Shown piece by piece: positions 22,211 to 35,562 of a stretch of 64,000 nucleotides of DNA; position 1 is the first letter of the stretch, and every line of letters starts with the position of its first letter. Source of the stretch: Lotus japonicus (Eukaryota; Streptophyta; Magnoliopsida; Fabales; Fabaceae); NCBI RefSeq assembly GCF_012489685.1, contig NC_080042.1, forward strand, positions 48,908,066-48,972,065, in the 5' to 3' direction. The position numbers and the translations under genes are program-made. The notes under the pieces are model-generated. The model did not search any database, had not been told where the DNA came from, and worked only from the letters and a program-made list of their open reading frames with translations.

Positions 22211-25200
22211 TGTAAGACCCGGATTTTCGGAACAAGTTAATTTCCGACTCACGCGTGGAATCAGTGTAAGTGTGACAGGAGTTTGATATTTGAGAAAGAT
22301 TAAGGAAGAAGAAAGTTCAGGAATTGCTCGAGGAATGTGGCGTTGTTTCTTTCGGAGCTAGTGCGAGTCGTCTGCACACCTGCCTTACGGCGAGCGTGTC
22401 CAGAATAGGCTATTTCGCTCTTAAAGCAACGTTTTGAGTGAGATTTCGAACTCTCGGAAAATTTAAAGTTTCTCTTTATTTTTCCATCGACCAGCGTTTC
22501 ATTTCGGAACTCTGGACTGTACGCACGATAGGTTTCACTTTTCGGATGTCCGCCGACGCTAATTTCGTTGCTTCGAAACCCTATTTTCGAGCAATGGATG
22601 AAGACTTTTTCTATTCGGGACTTCTAACGAAGATTCCGTCCGCATTGCCAGACTTGTTTCGAAATTTCCAATCTTTCTCCTGTTGGAAGTTTTGTCGTTT
22701 GAGCATCACAGCAAAAAGTAGTTTTTCGGGGCAGATTAACCGACACCGCTTTTGAGTTTTTCGATATCGTTTTTCCCAAATCCTAGATATTTGTTTTGAG
22801 TTCTGGAATTCTGACGCTAGAATCTCTCTTAGAATTCCACAGTGATCGTGCTGCAAAAATCGGAATCGCGAAATTTTCATTTTCCCGCGATTTCACCCGC
22901 CTATAAATAGTGCGAAAAAGCAAAATCTCACCATTCCACACCCATTGGAGCCGCGAGTTTGGGGAGCTTGGGGGAGAAGGAGATTTTCGCGAAATCTTGA
23001 CCAATCTTCGTGCAGTTCGTCCCTACTTCTAGGTATCGAGGTAACTATCATGAATCCTGCCTCTGATTTCTGTTTCTGCTGAGTTTCTGAAGTCGTTTCT
23101 GTGCTCTAAGTTTTGAGCTTTTTCTAAAATTGTCCGATTTCTCTGATTTCTCGCTTGGGTTATGTTCCTTATGTTCCCCTGAGTCTAAAACCTCTGTCAG
23201 TAAACTCTGATTGCGATTCAGTTGTCCAGGATCTGAAAAATTGACTCAAAACTCTTTTTGTCTCACATTTCGAAACTTTATTGTCGTAAAGCTATAATCT
23301 GACTTCGTGCCTTTAGGATTTGTTGTCACGGATGTCATGAGGATCGTTGCTGTCCAATCCGTTTTCAGAACTGATAACTTTGAAGTTTTGAGCCTTTATT
23401 TTGGACCAAAATGCCCCTGCGTAGTCGTATTTCGACCCGATTGTCCGAAAATTGTTCCGACAGTTTCTTTGTCTTAGTTTTATCCTAAAACTACCTTGTG
23501 AATTGATTTGATCAAAGAAAAAGAGCCGAAGCCCTTTTTCCTTTGAGGCCGTGGACCATTTCCTTTAGGGGGGAGTTTTTCGGTTTCGAAAACTTGTCTT
23601 TTCGTACCTGATTGTCCTATTCTGAAGCTTTAATGCTTTGTCTATCGTTTATGTATTGTTTTGCGATCGAACTAATCGATTTTGTTTGGTTTCTGCTTTG
23701 TTTTTCTCCGAGGTTCAGTTGAGGGAACTTTGGAAGACTCAGAGCAATTGTTTGAGGAGAACTTTGTTTGCGAAGCTGGAACAGCTCGAGGTTAGGGAAA
23801 CTTGCTATATTTAGCTATGATTGCATGATAGGCGTCGATAAACTCGACCTATGCTTTATCTGATGTTGTTTATGATGTTGAGTTGATGTTATGATACTTT
23901 CCCATAACTTATGATATTGATGATGTGTTGAATTGAGCGCTTTGACGCAACTTCGGAGTGGAGATTCATTGATCTGGTGATCTTTGACATTTCGGGTTGG
24001 ATGAACAACCCTAGGCAAGTCCAAACGAGGGGTTTGAGGCTTAGCCATTTGTTGGGATTCGTTGAATACTTAGACTTTCCCCGGGAAACTTCTTTTGGAG
24101 GGTTTTTGGAAAACTTAGAATGATTAGAATTTCGAAAACTAGAGACTCTGGGAGACTTAGACTTTGAGAAGTAAACTCATAACTTGACTAATTCAATTCG
24201 AAACGTTTTTACTAAACGAATAATCATAGGAGAACTAAAGGGGAAAATATTTACGAAAGACGGGGAAAAGTCGGCTTTTGTTGTGGGTTTGGAGAGTTTT
24301 GGAATTGGGGAAAGCCACTAAGGTGAGCTATGGTGATGATTGAAAGTCACCGAGTACTCTAGTACTCTTGGGAGTGTTGTTCGAGTCGTGCTGTATTGAC
24401 CGGCACAGACTCTGGGCTTTGTTTGTGGGTTTTGTGGTGGGAGTTGTGTTGTATTGACCGACACTTACTCCGAGTTGTGTTGTATTGACCGACACTAACT
24501 CATTGGGTTTGGTTGAGATTGGGTTGTGAGCTAAACACTTCCGTGGTAAGGGCGATTCGTTGTTTGGCTAACCATATTGCATCAATCGGGTGAATAACGG
24601 GAATGGTTCACCAAGGATGAATAACGGGAATGGTTCATCCAGGATGGATAACGGGAATGGTCCATCCATAGTGAAGAACGGGAAGCTTCACTGAGGCGTG
24701 AGACTTCGTGAAAGCATGGAACTTCACTGAAGCGTGAGACTTCGTGAAAGTGAGTAAGCTTCACTGAGGCGTGAGACTTCGTGAAAGCAGAAACTTCACT
24801 GAGGCGGGAGACCTCGTGGAGACGGGAACCTTTGCTGAAGCGGGAGACTTTGCGGAGGCGTGCAACTTCACTGAAGCGTGAGACTTCGTGAAGGCGCGAA
24901 ACTTCACTGAAGCGTGAGACTTCGTGAATGCGTGAAAATTCACTGAAGCGTGAGACTTCGTGAATGTGTGAGATTTCACTGAAGCGTGAGACTTCGTGAA
25001 AGCGTAAGACCCCATTGAAGCGTGAGACTTCATGGAAGCGTGAGATTTCATCGTCGTTTACCCTAGGGCAACGACAGGGAACATTGGTTTAGTTGGATAC
25101 GTGTGTGTTGGGAGGACGATACATTGTTTGACTAACCTTATCACCTAACTTCATATGTTGAGATTATGATGATTTGATGTTGATGAACATCGTTAGGTAT

Positions 25201-26001
25201 TAATGATTGAACTGTGTAGGAGATTCGAGAACATGCTATGTATATACCTTAGAGTAGGCAATACATAACTTATATGTATATATATACAACATATGTATAT
25301 ATCCCCTTTATCACAAGTTGATTGTATATCTATTGTATTCTGTAAGTTGACCCTAGCGCCTTGGCTTTGTTTGTATGTTTGTGTTTGGGCGGTCGGCCTG
25401 CTGCCAGGCGTCTGTCAGCCGGTTCGTGATGATTCGTTGTGCGGGAAAGACCCGGAGCGGAACGACTATTACTGAAGCTTTCGACGAGGACCCGGACTTC
25501 ATGCCTGATCGAGGGAGGGTCGATGATAGTAGTATGGGGTATGGGTGGTTAGAGTCTTTTGGAGTTGGTTGTTACTGTAATAGCTCTGATTCGTTTTGCT
25601 TTTGGGACAGGGTAGGTTCCCGACGCATGGCTTTTTGTGTGGTTCTCTTACGGAGGGATCACAGTGAGTCAGTCGGACCATAGGGGTCTTTGCTTAGGCC
25701 ATATCGAGGCCGACTTTCCCCTAGTGGTTTGTAATTATAATTTTCTCACTTACACTTCTGGGTCTGTATATATTTGCCTACGGGCACACTGCTTTGGAGT
25801 CACTGCGAGTGCGCGTGACATGGAGTGCAGCTGAGGCTGTACATGTATATATGTTGTATATCGGTTAGTTAGTTGTTGGGGTTTGTCTTTACTTTCTTAT
25901 CACTTTGATTTAAAGGAAAGAAAAAAAAAAAAAATTACCTGTTTTCCGCCTAAAGTTTATTTTTGGTTACTAAAGTGACACCTGGAATTCGGGGTGTTAC
26001 A
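22211..26001 (+). repeat. Tekay array LTR 2
   Basis: 3791 bp, same ends as LTR 1. TATA box 22902-22909, stem-loop 24352-24367, four-hairpin run 24589-24692, 36-bp array 24686-25051. It is shared by both bodies. Confidence 0.95.
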
Positions 26002-26004
26002 TTG

Positions 26005-26016
26005 TGGTATCAGAGC
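26005..26016 (+). other. Tekay body 2 primer binding site
   Basis: TGGTATCAGAGC three bases after LTR 2, identical to body 1. Confidence 0.9.
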
Positions 26017-26210
26017 TTAGTCGAGTCTTTTAGGAGTCTTTGGGGAATAGGTCTTCTGTGCTAGGTTGTGTGACTCTGTAAAGAGTGAAAATTGATTGTC
26101 TGCAGAGCGATTTTCGCTCTAATTGTTTGCGTTACTACTTAATCGGATTGAGTGGTTTGTCTAGTGCTACCGTATGGCTAGTACTAATCGGACGTTTGAT
26201 GAGATATAGG

Positions 26211-26934
26211 ATGGTGGACCTTAACCGGATGGCGGGGGCAATAGCAACACTGATCGAGGCAATGATGAACCAGGCTGCGGAAGACGCTTATATGCGCGCT
26301 GAAGAGGCTGCACGTGAGCATCACCAACGATTGATGGCGACAGCAATGTATCAACAAAGAGGAATGAACCGAACTGGAGCTGGGGGACCAATGAGGTCAG
26401 GTTCCCAAGGCTACAACGGAAGGAAGAGCTACCATAAGTGGGGATCATATCAGCGTTCCGAGGGAAGAAATCTTATCTCAAGAGAGTACAAACCGACGAT
26501 TGCTGATACTGGGGGGGAAGCCAGTTGGTGACAAAGGTGTGACATGTACTCGTTGTGGAAAGTTTGGGCATTTTGCTAACAAGTGCTCAGTGACTGGATG
26601 GAGATGCTTCAAGTGTAACCGAGAGGGGCATCTAGCTGTGAACTGCAAGACACCCCAGGAGGAAACGTCTGATAGTAAGATGAAAGGGAATGATGCTACC
26701 GAAGGGACAGGAAACAAGACTTCGGGAAGAGCAGTGACGTGTTACAGGTGCAGGGAAGTAGGGCACTATGCTAGTAAGTGCAAGATCAAGGGAAAACTAT
26801 GCTTTAATTGCAACCAACCGGGACATTTCTCCCAAGATTGCAAGGCACTCAGGGGCGAATCATCAGGGAATGTTGGGAAAGGAAAACAACTTGCTCCAGA
26901 GGAAAGGATTCATGCCAAGGAGGGCAAGAGCTGA
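26211..26934 (+). pseudogene. gag: Shortened Tekay Gag with four zinc knuckles, body 2
   Basis: Copy of the body 1 Gag: ATG at 26211, capsid domain missing, frame shift in the G run near 26511-26517, knuckle frame 26500-26934 with the same four CCHC motifs. Because both bodies share the shift, it predates their duplication. Confidence 0.85.
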
Positions 26935-29207
26935 GGAGTTGAACGAGGAAGAACGTGGGAACGATGTAGGACCTTATTCGAGGTTGCTCGTGATTTAACT
27001 ATAGAAGTTACACGAGGTTGGGAATAGCACACTAAGTCTAGAAAGTAGTCTTCCACCGATGCGTTTATGAGGAAGCTAGTAGTTGAAGAACGAATCTTAG
27101 GGAGATTCCGTATGGGTAGTATACGTGTTATGTTGAGGGTGTGTGGTTCCGTAGCGGGATCCTTAAAGGATTTAGTATCAGGATATTTGTGACTACTGGA
27201 GGATAGGAACTCATTGACTGTTCCAGTGGGTTTTTCTAAATTTCCACCTTCGATGTATTAGGCCTGATCAACCTAATATTGAGGGGGTGATATTCGGAAT
27301 CACAGCTGGTTATGGACTTTGATAGAAGGACGGGTAAGATGAATTTGAATTGATTGAGGATTAGTCGGATTTGGGAGGAAAGTTCGTGTTAAGCATTTGA
27401 TTGTAAAAGATTAAGCTGTGGAAGTCGATGAGTGTCGTATAGACATTGATTGGTTAGTTCGTGTGATTACTCCAAGTAGAGGTAGACCAAGTCAAGAGAT
27501 TTAGTGCTGGAAAAGTATTAAGTAGTTCTCGGAAGTTATGAAGTCATAGGTTATGTGATTGCTGAGGGGAGTTGTTAGAGACTAAATAAGTTGGATTTAA
27601 TCAGGTTTTAGATGATAGCTTGATGGTAGCGAGATTGAGAAGAATTAGCTCTGAACTAGATTGTTATAGTCGAGTTCGAGGAATAAGTTTTGCTAAGCGT
27701 TTGATTAATATGTGGAGACATTATAGTCTTAAGAAATGAATTTTCGCTTGAAAAGTGTTGAATTAATGATTAAGTTGGAGAAAGAAAGTTTTAGCATAAG
27801 TTGAATACTTGAGGTTGTTGATATGGATTCCAAAGAAATATGCTGAGATTACTAAGTGAGATATACTAAGTTGGATTGAAATCTTAGGGTTAAGATTGAA
27901 TCTTGAGAGCCGAGAATCACATACGAGTAAGAGATCTTACGGTTGTAGCTGTGACAATAGGAGTTGAATCTTAGAAGAATAAAGACCTGGAGATGAGTTT
28001 CGGGTAAAGACCATTGAGGTATAATATAAGAGTGATCTTGAAGTAAAGGAATTCTGGGTTGTGTAGGGTGTTAAGGTTGGTCATAAGTTGGTGATCGATT
28101 GATGTTGATTAGGAGGTTGCGGACATAATGACCATGTGATAAAATTTGAATGATGTTAGTATAATAAGTTATGATTATGGATAGCAGGATCAAGTGGTGA
28201 GTGTGGAAGCATGACGACATTTATCAGGTCGTTTGGGTAAGTGAAGGAGTTATAGTTTTTAAGAAACGGATATCCATTTAAGAAGTATTGAAGGATTAAA
28301 GGTCATTAGAGGACCAAACTTGGTGAAGGTTTAGGTTTTAAATCTATGAATGTCTGTCTAAGGTGTGTAGGACTCGAAGTTTGTCAGAATTTGATTGAGA
28401 GATTAAGAAGTTGAGTGACGAGATGGTGATGGAGTGACAAAAAGGAAAGTGTTAGTATTAAGATGAATACTTGAAGTTGTTATGTTTGGACAAGTTCCTC
28501 AGAGTCTAAGAGGGAATGAAACTTTGTTATGGATTTTGATGATGAATATTACGGGTAACAAGTGAATTTTACTAAAGTTGAATGAGAATCCTAGGGCTAA
28601 GGTTGACCTAGTGAGCTGAGATTCATGTACACATACGAGATTTAGTGGTGTTAGCGGTTACGATAACAGTTAAATCTCAGAATGTTGAAGGATCGGATGA
28701 TAAAATGGCTAGTTAAGTCCCTTGAGGTATAGTTATGATTTAATCTTCTAGAGGATAAGTCTCGATTGGTGCGAAGTGTTACGGATTTCAGTAAGTGTAA
28801 ATAGGTTTGAGTGAGGGAAGTTCTAAGGAAGAAGACGATAATAATGGATTGTTAGATATTAAGAAGAGGATTATCTTATAAGTTGTTGATAACTTGATGT
28901 TGAAGGGGATAAGATTAGTGAAGGACAAGAAATAAGGACATAAGTCGATTTTTAATTCGAATGGTGACTAAGTAGGAGATTGATTTCATTGTGCGAGTGA
29001 TGATAGTTACGAAGTTGGATGTGACGTTAATGGACTATTAGATTCCAACGCAATATTTCGTCTAGGAGTTATCGAACGGACAAGTGGAGTTTTGGACTGT
29101 AGATGAAGATCACGAGGACGAGTTGAGTATTTACTTTAAGATGACAGAGAGGCACCGAGTTTAAGAAGAATTTCGGACGACCGAAAGTAAAGAAGTAAGT
29201 GGCTAAG
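26935..29207 (+). other. Long body segment without recognisable coding, body 2
   Basis: Near-identical copy of 19637-21909, with a few single-base differences (for example gaataaagacc for gaatgaagacc near 27979). No protease, RT or RNase H motif seen. Confidence 0.6.
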
Positions 29208-29471
29208 ATGGTGCGACTGCACGGAATGCCAACCGGTATCATTTCAAGCAGAGGTCCGACGCAAGTAATCGAGTCAGACGACATGAGGTTGAATGATGTT
29301 TTGTCTTTTGAGACGCCGATAGTTAGCAGTGGGGATAGAAGAGTGAAACAGTTAAGGGGAAGGCAGATTGCTTAAGTAAAGATTTTGAGGAACAATGACA
29401 CAGGCACTACTACATGAGAATTGGAAGACCAGATCAAGGAACTGTATTCCGGACTTTTCTCAGAACTCTGA
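29208..29471 (+). pseudogene. Integrase/chromodomain tail remnant, body 2
   Basis: Same residual motifs and same in-frame stops as 21910-22173. The upstream triplet region differs by one base (gacgaccgaa for gacgatcgaa). Confidence 0.75.
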
Positions 29472-29508
29472 GTTTCGAGGACGAAACTTTCTTTTTGGAG
29501 GGGAGTAT

Positions 29509-32500
29509 TGTAAGACCCGGATTTTCGGAACAAGTTAATTTCCGACTCACGCGTGGAATCAGTGTAAGTGTGACAGGAGTTTGATATTTGAGAAAGATTA
29601 AGGAAGAAGAAAGTTCAGGAATTGCTCGAGGAATGTGGCGTTGTTTCTTTCGGAGCTAGTGCGAGTCGTCTGCACACCTGCCTTACGGCGAGCGTGTCCA
29701 GAATAGGCTATTTCGCTCTTAAAGCAACGTTTTGAGTGAGATTTCGAACTCTCGGAAAATTTAAAGTTTCTCTTTATTTTTCCATCGACCAGCGTTTCAT
29801 TTCGGAACTCTGGACTGTACGCACGATAGGTTTCACTTTTCGGATGTCCGCCGACGCTAATTTCGTTGCTTCGAAACCCTATTTTCGAGCAATGGATGAA
29901 GACTTTTTCTATTCGGGACTTCTAACGAAGATTCCGTCCGCATTGCCAGACTTGTTTCGACATTTCCAATCTTTCTCCTGTTGGAAGTTTTGTCGTTTGA
30001 GCATCACAGCAAAAAGTAGTTTTTCGGGGCAGATTAACCGACACCGCTTTTGAGTTTTTCGATATCGTTTTTCCCAAATCCTAGATATTTGTTTTGAGTT
30101 CTGGAATTCTGACGCTAGAATCTCTCTTAGAATTCCACAGTGATCGTGCTGCAAAAATCGGAATCGCGAAATTTTCATTTTCCCGCGATTTCACCCGCCT
30201 ATAAATAGTGCGAAAAAGCAAAATCTCACCATTCCACACCCATTGGAGCCGCGAGTTTGGGGAGCTTGGGGGAGAAGGAGATTTTCGCGAAATCTTGACC
30301 AATCTTCGTGCAGTTCGTCCCTACTTCTAGGTATCGAGGTAACTATCATGAATCCTGCCTCTGATTTCTGTTTCTGCTGAGTTTCTGAAGTCGTTTCTGT
30401 GCTCTAAGTTTTGAGCTTTTTCTAAAATTGTCCGATTTCTCTGATTTCTCGCTTGGGTTATGTTCCTTATGTTCCCCTGAGTCTAAAACCTCTGTCAGTA
30501 AACTCTGATTGCGATTCAGTTGTCCAGGATCTGAAAAATTGACTCAAAACTCTTTTTGTCTCACATTTCGAAACTTTATTGTCGTAAAGCTATAATCTGA
30601 CTTCGTGCCTTTAGGATTTGTTGTCACGGATGTCATGAGGATCGTTGCTGTCAAATCCGTTTTCAGAACTGATAACTTTGAAGTTTTGAGCCTTTATTTT
30701 GGACCAAAATGCCCCTGCGTAGTCGTATTTCGACCCGATTGTCCGAAAATTGTTCCGACAGTTTCTTTGCCTTAGTTTTATCCTAAAACTACCTTGTGAA
30801 TTGATTTGATCAAAGAAAAAGAGCCGAAGCCCTTTTTCCTTTGAGGCCGTGGACCATTTCCTTTAGGGGGGAGTTTTTCGGTTTCGAAAACTTGTCTTTT
30901 CGTACCTGATTGTCCTATTCTGAAGCTTTAATGCTTTGTCTATCGATTATGTATTGTTTTGCGATCGAACTAATCGATTTTGTTTGGTTTCTGCTTTGTT
31001 TTTCTCCGAGGTTCAGTTGAGGGAACTTTGGAAGACTCAGAGCAATTGTTTGAGGAGAACTTTGTTTGCGAAGCTGGAACAGCTTGAGGTTAGGGCAACT
31101 TGCTATATTTAGCTATGATTGCATGATAGGCGTCGATAAACTCGACCTATGCTTTATCTGATGTTGTTTATGATGTTGAGTTGATGTTATGATACTTTCC
31201 CATAACTTATGATATTGATGATGTGTTGAATTGAGCGCTTTGACGCAACTTCGGAGTGGAGATTCATTGATCTGGTGATCTTTGACATTTCGGGTTGGAT
31301 GAACAACCCTAGGTAAGTCCAAACGAGGGGTTTGAGGCTTAGCCATTTGTTGGGATTCGTTGAATACTTAGACTTTCCCCGGGAAACTTCTTTTGGAGGG
31401 TTTTTGGAAAACTTAGAATGATTAGAATTTCGAAAACTAGAGACTCTGGGAGACTTAGACTTTGAGAAGTAAACTCATAACTTGACTAATTCAATTCGAA
31501 ACGTTTTTACTAAACGAATAATCATAGGAGAACTAAAGGGGAAAATATTTACGAAAGACGGGGAAAAGTCGGCTTTTGTTGTGGGTTTGGAGAGTTTTGG
31601 AATTGGGGAAAGCCACTAAGGTGAGCTATGGTGATGATTGAAAGTCACCGAGTACTCTAGTACTCTTGGGAGTGTTGTTCGAGTCGTGCTGTATTGACCG
31701 GCACAGACTCTGGGCTTTGTTTGTGGGTTTTGTGGTGGGAGTTGTGTTGTATTGACCGACACTTACTCCGAGTTGTGTTGTATTCACCGACACTAACTCA
31801 TTGGGTTTGGTTGAGATTGGGTTGTGAGCTAAACACTTCCGTGGTAAGGGCGACTCGTTGTTTGGCTAACCATATTGCATCAATCGGGTGAATAACGGGA
31901 ATGGTTCACCAAGGATGAATAACGGGAATGGTTCATCCAGGATGGATAACGGGAATGGTCCATCCATAGTGAAGAACGGGAAGCTTCACTGAGGCGTGAG
32001 ACTTCGTGAAAGCATGGAACTTCACTGAAGCGTGAGACTTCGTGAAAGTGAGTAAGCTTCACTGAGGCGTGAGACTTCGTGAAAGCAGAAACTTCACTGA
32101 GGCGGGAGACCTCGTGGAGACGGGAACCTTTGCTGAAGCGGGAGACTTTGCGGAGGCGTGCAACTTCACTGAAGCGTGAGACTTCGTGAAGGCGCGAAAC
32201 TTCACTGAAGCGTGAGACTTCGTGAATGCGTGAAAATTCACTGAAGCGTGAGACTTCGTGAATGTGTGAGATTTCACTGAAGCGTGAGACTTCGTGAAAG
32301 CGTAAGACCCCATTGAAGCGTGAGACTTCATGGAAGCGTGAGATTTCATCGTCGTTTACCCTAGGGCAACGACAGGGAACATTGGTTTAGTTGGATACGT
32401 GTGTGTTGGGAGGACGATACATTGTTTGACTAACCTTATCACCTAACTTCATATGTTGAGATTATGATGATTTGATGTTGATGAACATCGTTAGGTATTA

Positions 32501-33303
32501 ATGATTGAACTGTGTAGGAGATTCGAGAACATGCTATGTATATACCTTAGAGTAGGCAATACATAACTTATATGTATATATATACAACATATGTATATAT
32601 CCCCTTTATCACAAGTTGATTGTATATCTATTGTATTCTGTAAGTTGACCCTAGCGCCTTGGCTTTGTTTGTATGTTTGTGTTTGGGCGGTCGGCCTGCT
32701 GCCAGGCGTCTGTCAGCCGGTTCGTGATGATTCGTTGTGCGGGAAAGACCCGGAGCGGAACGACTATTACTGAAGCTTTCGACGAGGACCCGGACTTCAT
32801 GCCTGATCGAGGGAGGGTCGATGATAGTAGTATGGGGTATGGGTGGTTAGAGTCTTTTGGAGTTGGTTGTTACTGTAATAGCTCTGATTCGTTTTGCTTT
32901 TGGGACAGGGTAGGTTCCCGACGCATGGCTTTTTGTGTGGTTCTCTTACGGAGGGATCACAGTGAGTCAGTCGGACCATAGGGGTCTTTGCTTAGGCCAT
33001 ATCGAGGCCGACTTTCCCCTAGTGGTTTGTAATTATAATTTTCTCACTTACACTTCTGGGTCTGTATATATTTGCCTACGGGCACACTGCTTTGGAGTCA
33101 CTGCGAGTGCGCGTGACATGGAGTGCAGCTGAGGCTGTACATGTATATATGTTGTATATCGGTTAGTTAGTTGTTGGGGTTTGTCTTTACTTTCTTATCA
33201 CTTTGATTTAAAGGAAAGAAAACAAAAAAAAAAAAATTACCTGTTTTCCGCCTAAAGTTTATTTTTGGTTACTAAAGTGACACCTGGAATTCGGGGTGTT
33301 ACA
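29509..33303 (+). repeat. Tekay array LTR 3
   Basis: 3795 bp, ending at the right TSD AAACC (33304-33308). TATA box 30200-30207, stem-loop 31650-31665, four-hairpin run 31887-31990, 36-bp array 31984-32349. Confidence 0.95.
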
Positions 33304-33308
33304 AAACC

Positions 33309-33654
33309 CACTTAACTGCTGTTAAGAGGATCCTCACCACTAACCTTGGCTTGATGTATAAGAAAACATCAGAGTATAAGCTTTCAGGTTATTGTGATGC
33401 TGATTATGCTGGAGATAGAACAGAGAGAAAAAGCACTTCTGGAAATTGTCAATTTCTGGGAAACAATTTAGTCTCATGGGCAAGCAAGAGGCAATCAACC
33501 ATTGCACTATCCACTGCAGAGGCAGAATATATCTCAGCAGCAATTTGCAGCACCCAGATGCTCTGGATGAAACATCAGCAGGAGGATTACCAGATCCTTG
33601 AGAGCAATATCCCAATCTATTGTGATAACACTGCTGCAATCTCATTGAGTAAGA
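33309..33654 (+). pseudogene. pol: SIRE Pol part 2: RNase H, interrupted
   Basis: Continues the frame broken at 14909. RNase H residues are visible: YCDADYAGD (first Asp), STAEAEYISAA (Glu), YCDNTAAISLSK (Asp). The block that usually precedes it (RYLKGT-like) is mostly missing, an in-frame loss of about five codons relative to typical copia Pol. The frame is cut at 33654 by a reversed solo LTR and resumes after 34921. Confidence 0.9.
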
Positions 33655-34916
33655 TGAAGGTGTGAAAAACGACTAGAAGGGGGGGGGTTGAATAGCGTTT
33701 TCAATATAAAAACTTTCCCCTTAAGATTTAAAGTAAATCTTTTCGGTTTCTCTAAGATAGATGGTGCAACGGATAAAGATAGAGAGAAGAGAAAAGCACA
33801 CAAGTATTTTATCCTGGTTCACTTGATAAATCCCTCAAGCTAATCCAGTCCACCCGTTAAGGTGATTTCTTCCTTCTTAGAATGAAGGCGATCCACTAAT
33901 CAGATAATTGTTACAACTGCACTTGAAACCTACAAGTGACTAACAATACACTGACTTAGCTATCACTAAGATTCACTCTCTTAGTCTTCTCTAGGATCCG
34001 ATCAACCTTGATCTCCTAAAGGAATCACCACTAAGATTCACTCTCTTAGTCTTCTTAAGGATACTGACCTACCCGGTCCCTTAAGGAAAATCAAACAACT
34101 GTTTGAGGTTGGTGTTTACAAAGGTTTGCTTCTAAATAAGCTGAGTGTAAACCAAATAAGAATAGATGAAGAAAGTAGAGGCTTGAATCTTTTCTTGTAT
34201 TGCAGCTCTTTGTTTTCTCTCGCTCTTGCTTTCTTCTTTTCTTCAGCCTTTTATAGTCTAAGGTGCAAAGGATATTTCTGTTGAGAGAATATGACCGTTG
34301 GAGGGCATTTCTGGAACTTCCAGAACCTGCAGTGGCTGAACTTTGGTAGGTAGGCATTTCAGAATAGTACACTGCTCTTGTACTTCTCGATAGAGACATT
34401 TGCCTTTAACCATTGACTTCTGATCAGAGTTATGCTTCGTGTTGGAACTTGTGAAGCTTGGTGATCAGAGTCAGAGGGAAGCTTGGATCCTCTGACCTTC
34501 GTAACTTCTGCTTCTGGACCTTCAGAGCTTCTGAACCTTCAGAGCCTCTGGTCCCTCAGAGCTTCTGGTCTTCAGATCTTCTGATCCTCAGATCTTCTGA
34601 TCCTCTGATCTTCTGATCCTCTGATCCTCAGATCCTCTGATCTTCAGATCCTCTGATCTTCAGATCTTCTGATCTTCAGAGCTTCTGATCCTCTGATCTT
34701 CTGATCTTCAGAACTTCTGTTCTTCAGATCTTCTGATCCTCTGATCTTCTGATCTTCAGAACTTCTGACGAATATATCTTCTGGTGTCAGAATCAGAACC
34801 TGTTTGTCAAAACACTCAAGACAAACATTAGAGTATCATAGTTGTTCATCCACAAATAAATACTTGTTATCATCAAAACATAGAGTTGTACCACATGACC
34901 AAATCTTGATCTTACA
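33655..34916 (-). mobile_element. Reversed SIRE-like copia solo LTR in RNase H
   Basis: On the minus strand it starts TGTAAGATCAAGATTTGG and ends AACCCCCCCC...TTCACACCTTCA, the ends of a SIRE-type LTR. TSD TAAGA at 33650-33654 and 34917-34921. 1262 bp, no internal region. It is diverged from the host SIRE LTR, so it comes from another subfamily. TATA-like tataaaa lies on the minus strand near 34250. Confidence 0.92.
34500..34770 (-). repeat. Degenerate (CTGATCCTCAGATCTT)n repeat in the solo LTR
   Basis: Dozens of 8-10-bp units of TTCTGATC, CTCTGATC and TTCAGATC. The minus strand reads GATCAGAAGATC-like. Many units are near-palindromic. The host SIRE LTR carries a much shorter, scattered version (gaagatccagaagttctga). 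Confidence 0.85.
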
Positions 34917-34921
34917 TAAGA

Positions 34922-35118
34922 ATCCTATCCTACATTCAAGGGCAAAGCATATTGAGGTAAAGTATCACTTTATTAGAGATTATGTACAGAAGGGCGTACT
35001 TCTTCTGAAGTTTGTTGATACTGACCATCAATGGGCAGATATCTTTACAAAGCCCTTAGCAGAGGATAGATTTAATTTTATTCTGAAAAATCTGAACATG
35101 GACTTTTGTCCAGAGTGA
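34922..35118 (+). pseudogene. pol: SIRE Pol part 3: end of RNase H
   Basis: Resumes directly after the TSD with HSRAKHIEVKYHFIRDYV (His/Asp end of the RNase H active site) and ends WADIFTKPLAEDRFNFIL...CPE followed by TGA at 35116-35118, the usual copia Pol terminus. Confidence 0.92.
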
Positions 35119-35562
35119 AGATGGATCAGAACCTCTGACTATGATACTTCTTGATCAGAAGATGTCTAGTCCAGAGGGTAACTCAATCAGAGTGTGTGTA
35201 CCCATTGGTACTGACTCTGAAGCTGAGACAGAAACACGTGTGTGAGTATCTCTGAAGCATAGTTCCTTGTGCCCGTGTGACAGTCTGTCATGTTGCGTGT
35301 AGATGTGCTTCTCTCCTGTGTGTGATATGTGTATTTACTGTTACTATCTATCTTTAATTTTCAACCATTGATTTTAAATTGCTTTTTGAATCAACAACGG
35401 TTATTTGATAAAACCCACTATACACACACGATCTCCTTCACTTTCGGTTTTTTCTCTCTCTCTTCTCTTGTATTTTCAAAACCGCTTATCCTCGATTTCT
35501 CTCTCGCTCTCTCTTCATCTTTCAACCTTCATCTTCTACCCAAAACCTTCAACCACTCCAAA

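Larger units (their letters stand above)
14910..33303 (+). mobile_element. Tekay chromovirus array: LTR-body-LTR-body-LTR, inserted in SIRE RT/RH
   Basis: Three nearly identical ~3.79-kb LTRs (14910-18703, 22211-26001, 29509-33303) alternate with two nearly identical 3.5-kb bodies (18704-22210, 26002-29508). The whole unit has one 5-bp TSD (AAACC), so it entered as one event and grew later, or was integrated as a multimer. Each body starts with an iMet PBS and ends with a purine tract. Gag is shortened. The integrase/chromodomain tail is recognisable, while protease, RT and RNase H are not. It is therefore a non-autonomous Tekay derivative. The copies differ by only a scatter of single bases and homopolymer lengths. 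Confidence 0.93.

Noticed and set aside
35329..35562. N-terminal extension of the extra SIRE ORF with hydrophobic stretches as an envelope signal peptide
   Set aside because: It lacks an ATG at its start and is pyrimidine-rich leader (ctctctctcttctc); the ATG at 35563 is a better start.
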